Origin: Spirosoma agri
GTDB taxonomy: Bacteria > Bacteroidota > Bacteroidia > Cytophagales > Spirosomataceae
Assembly (NCBI RefSeq): GCF_010747415.1
Contig: NZ_JAAGNZ010000002.1
Coordinates: forward strand, 62,001-126,000
Direction of reading: 5' to 3'
Length of the DNA: 64,000 nucleotides
Shown here: positions 61,606 through 64,000 of the stretch, in pieces
Layout of the letters: each line of letters starts with the position of its first letter
How positions within the stretch are numbered: position 1 is the stretch's first letter
Program-made: the position numbers and the translations under genes
Notes under the pieces: model-generated
What the model was told of the DNA's origin: nothing
Databases searched by the model: none
Seen by the model: the letters and a program-made list of their open reading frames with translations, nothing else

Positions 61606-63321
61606 ATGCGTTCGATTGCCTTCTTTTCGCTCTTTTTTCTCGCCTTGCTCTGGGACGGTTGCCGTCGTCCGGAACCCGTTGTTACGCGACGGCCTCCGGT
61701 TGCAGCCCGACGGCCACCAATAGCTAAGCCCGCTCCGCCAAAGCCCACCACGGAGAAGCCAGCCCCATCGAAACCAACCGGTACAACCGTTGTGGTGCCA
61801 ACAGCGAATAAAGGCATAGACGAAGCCGACGAGATCGACGAACAAACACCCCTTGAACAGGGACCTGTACCACCCAAGCGCGAATTCCGGGCGGTCTGGA
61901 TCGCAACGATTGATAACCTCGACTGGCCCAGCAAGAAAGGGTTGCCCGTTGCCAGCCAGCAGCGCGAGTTGATCGAGATGTTCGATCAGCAACAGCAGAT
62001 GGGGATCAACGCGGTTGTTGTTCAGGTTCGGTCGGCAGCCGATGCCTTCTATGCCAAGAGTTCGGAGCCGTGGTCGGAGTGGTTAACAGGGCAGCAGGGG
62101 CTCGCTCCAGAGCCATTTTACGATCCGCTGGAGTTTATGATCGAGCAGGCGCATCAACGGGGTATGGAGTTTCATGCGTGGTTCAATCTTGACCGGGCTA
62201 CGTTTAGCAAACTGGCCAGTGTTGCGCCGACGAATATAATTTACCGTAAACCAGAATGGATTCTTACCTACGGTGGTCGCAAGTTATTCAATCTGGGCGT
62301 GCCTGCGGTGCGGTCTTACATCGCCAGCATTGTGGCGAATGTGGTGCGGGAGTATGATGTTGATGGCATTCACTTCGACGATTATTTTTATCCCTATGCC
62401 ATAGCTGGACAAACCCTGCGCGACGATAGCACGTACCGGGCCAACTTCAACGGGATGAAAAAAGAGGATTGGCGACGCGACAATGTCAATAAACTCGTCG
62501 TTGAGCTACGCGACTCGATCCGGGAGAACAAACCGTGGGTAAAATTCGGTATCAGCCCCTTCGGAATCTGGAAAAATAAAAGCAGTGATGCCGAAGGGTC
62601 AGCGACCAACGGTGGGCAGTCGTACTATGAACAGTATGCCGATACCCGGAAATGGGTTCGTGAAGGATTGATCGATTACATCGTACCACAGGTTTACTTT
62701 AGTACCGAGTTTAGCCGGGTTCCTTACAAATCGTTGATCGACTGGTGGATACGGAATAGTGGAAAGTGTCATTTGTATATCGGTCATGCCGCGTACCGGG
62801 TTGGGCGGGGTTCGGAGCGCGATCCGGGCTGGGGTAAGGTAACAGAATTTCCTGATCAGATGCGCTACATCCGGCAGCAGCGAACAGTGCAGGGCAGCGT
62901 ATTTTTTAGCGCAAAATCGTTGAAAACCAATCCAATGGCTATCCGCGATTCGCTCCAGTCTAATTTCTATCGATACCCGGCCCTTGTGCCGACAATGACC
63001 TGGCTGGATAGCATTCCACCGTTGCCCCCCCGCGATTTGAAAGTGGCAGATACCGCCGAAGGGGTGGAGTTATTTTGGCAGCAACCTGCCGAAGCGTTGG
63101 ATGGTGATGGAGCCAGTTATTATGTCGTTTATCGATTTGAGGGGCGTCGACCGCTTTTACGTTTGGATGACCCCCGCCATATTGTGGCGCAGTGTGTTGG
63201 TGAAGCGACGACACGTTTTGTGGATAAAACCGCTGATCCGAAGAAGAAATACGTGTATGTCGTCACCGCTGTTGACCGATTGCACAACGAGAGTAGAGAA
63301 GTTACGGTCAAAGTCCGCTAA
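61606..63321 (+). CDS. GHL10-type glycosyl hydrolase lipoprotein
   Basis: A 571-residue protein. A signal peptide (MRSIAFFSLFFLALLWDGC) has a lipobox ending in Cys19. A Pro/Lys/Arg-rich linker and the GHL10 TIM barrel follow: REFRAVWIATIDNLDWPSK, GINAVVVQVRSAADAFY, DVDGIHFDDYFYP and VKFGISPFGIW. The C terminus is fibronectin type III-like (DTAEGVELFWQQPAEALDGD). It likely acts on envelope polysaccharides; substrate unknown. An earlier in-frame start at 61504 lies inside the DUF2256 gene and is rejected. Confidence 0.88.
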   Translation: MRSIAFFSLFFLALLWDGCRRPEPVVTRRPPVAARRPPIAKPAPPKPTTEKPAPSKPTGTTVVVPTANKGIDEADEIDEQTPLEQGPVPPKREFRAVWIATIDNLDWPSKKGLPVASQQRELIEMFDQQQQMGINAVVVQVRSAADAFYAKSSEPWSEWLTGQQGLAPEPFYDPLEFMIEQAHQRGMEFHAWFNLDRATFSKLASVAPTNIIYRKPEWILTYGGRKLFNLGVPAVRSYIASIVANVVREYDVDGIHFDDYFYPYAIAGQTLRDDSTYRANFNGMKKEDWRRDNVNKLVVELRDSIRENKPWVKFGISPFGIWKNKSSDAEGSATNGGQSYYEQYADTRKWVREGLIDYIVPQVYFSTEFSRVPYKSLIDWWIRNSGKCHLYIGHAAYRVGRGSERDPGWGKVTEFPDQMRYIRQQRTVQGSVFFSAKSLKTNPMAIRDSLQSNFYRYPALVPTMTWLDSIPPLPPRDLKVADTAEGVELFWQQPAEALDGDGASYYVVYRFEGRRPLLRLDDPRHIVAQCVGEATTRFVDKTADPKKKYVYVVTAVDRLHNESREVTVKVR

Positions 63322-63330
63322 TAAGTAGCG

Positions 63331-63346
63331 CGGCCGACCGCCCACG
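63331..63346. repeat. Partial REP-like element
   Basis: CGGCCGACCGCCCACG matches 4999-5014 at 15 of 16 bases. Only one arm is present. It lies in the 25-bp gap between the convergent GHL10 and ispH genes. Confidence 0.5.
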
Positions 63347-64000
63347 TTATGCCATAACGCTGGCCAGCACTTTCTCGATCGGTTGAGCGTCCGGAAAGAA
63401 ACTGGCTAATCTTAGCAGGATTCCTTCTACCGTAGCATCCGGGCAGGAAGCACCACACGTCAGCAAGATGGTAACTGGCTCATCAGTTGGTGAACCCAGG
63501 CGCGGAATAAAATTCTCGGTTACAATCTCCTGTTTGGCGTGGCCGTCGTAATGGCGAATCAGGTTAGCCGACAGAATTTTTTGTTCCGATTCAATAAAGT
63601 ACGTCGGCAGTTTTTCCTCGCAAAGCTCAACGATGTGTGAGGTATTGGATGAATTGTACCCACCAGCTACGATAGCGAAATCGGCCGGGTAGGTCAACAG
63701 TGCGTAGGTTGCGTCCTGGTTATCATTGGTTGCATAGCAGAGTGTGTCGCGGGTGTTGGCGAAATAGCGATCAACCTGATCCGCTGGTGCATTGTCGTCA
63801 AGACCGTGCGTTTGAATCATCACCTGCTTCAGGTAATCGGCAATACCCTGCGTATCCGACGCCAGCATTGTGGTCTGGTTCACAACACCCACGCGCTGCA
63901 AATCGCGGGTTGGGTCGAAACCATCGGAATACTGACCTGCAAATTCCGCATAAAACTGCTCGGTTGGGGACTCGCCGGTGATGTATGTCGCCAGGCGCTT
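63347..64000 (-). CDS. ispH: 4-hydroxy-3-methylbut-2-enyl diphosphate reductase, 5' end outside window
   Basis: The visible 217 codons cover the C-terminal part of IspH, which makes IPP and DMAPP in the last step of the non-mevalonate isoprenoid pathway. YSDGFDPTRDLQRVGVVNQT, DTLCYATNDNQDATYALL and TCGASCPDATVEG include two of the three Cys ligands of the iron-sulfur cluster. The frame runs off the right edge and starts beyond the window. Its isoprenoid products are also the precursors of the carotenoids implied at 18.5 kb. Confidence 0.93.
   Translation of the reverse strand, partial: KRLATYITGESPTEQFYAEFAGQYSDGFDPTRDLQRVGVVNQTTMLASDTQGIADYLKQVMIQTHGLDDNAPADQVDRYFANTRDTLCYATNDNQDATYALLTYPADFAIVAGGYNSSNTSHIVELCEEKLPTYFIESEQKILSANLIRHYDGHAKQEIVTENFIPRLGSPTDEPVTILLTCGASCPDATVEGILLRLASFFPDAQPIEKVLASVMA

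Overview
The window looks like a chromosomal segment of a Bacteroidota bacterium, most likely Cytophagales and close to Spirosoma. The evidence is type IX secretion (T9SS) C-terminal sorting domains on two proteins, bacillithiol synthesis (bshC), DUF4295 beside rpmG and ftsY, promoters of the form TTTG-19/21 nt-TAnnTTTG before several genes, almost no Shine-Dalgarno sequences, and a moderately GC-rich background. The genus is an inference; no rRNA is present.

Layout. 1-9.9 kb: a partial cyclase-family hydrolase, thiL, small secreted proteins, a cytochrome b5-like protein, an amino-sugar-kinase-like ATPase, a PaaE-like reductase, a BlaI/M56 repressor-sensor pair with two clear operators, and an M3 oligoendopeptidase. 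10.1-15.9 kb: a glycan cluster (epimerase, multi-pass glycosyltransferase, beta-propeller glycosidase-like protein, two GT2 enzymes). 15.9-20.5 kb: a membrane protein, a YheT-like hydrolase, a CarH/LitR-type B12 photoreceptor repressor next to a carotenoid gene, tRNA-His, Mn-type sodA and tadA. 20.6-29.1 kb: a giant T9SS adhesin-like protein, a GH3/serine-hydrolase fusion, a secreted rhodanese and a second T9SS protein. 29.3-34.3 kb: a co-directional histidine kinase, response regulator, hemB and dihydroorotase set, then tRNA-Leu(CAG).

34.4-36.75 kb is the most distinctive part. It is an AT-rich 2.3-kb insertion bounded by a 24-bp direct repeat (one mismatch) of the 3' end of tRNA-Leu. Inside are a 52-nt perfect hairpin, an AlbA_2/HATPase-type gene broken by one in-frame stop, a 10-bp helically phased repeat array and an inverted repeat near the far end. 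No integrase is present, so it resembles a non-autonomous or decayed tRNA-targeted element.

37.3-44.6 kb: a PAS histidine kinase, then a pentose block made of a Nudix-like regulator with degenerate catalytic residues, xylA, a split transketolase and a Gfo/Idh/MocA oxidoreductase, with candidate operators before xylA. 44.8-56.4 kb: two small unknown genes, an OmpH/Skp-like chaperone, an ABC exporter, asd, 5-formyl-THF cyclo-ligase, bshC, rimO, two envelope proteins, a reverse-order RelE/Phd-type toxin-antitoxin pair and ftsY. 56.5-64 kb: DUF4295, rpmG, a lone nuoD, hpt, a TPR protein, an Lrp regulator, a divergent TIGR03643/DUF2256 pair, a GHL10-type lipoprotein and the 3' part of ispH.

Most of the window is ordinary housekeeping and envelope biology. 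The parts most worth following up are the tRNA-Leu mini-element, the repeat array inside it, the light/carotenoid regulator, the pentose regulator and its operators, and a small family of REP-like palindromes.
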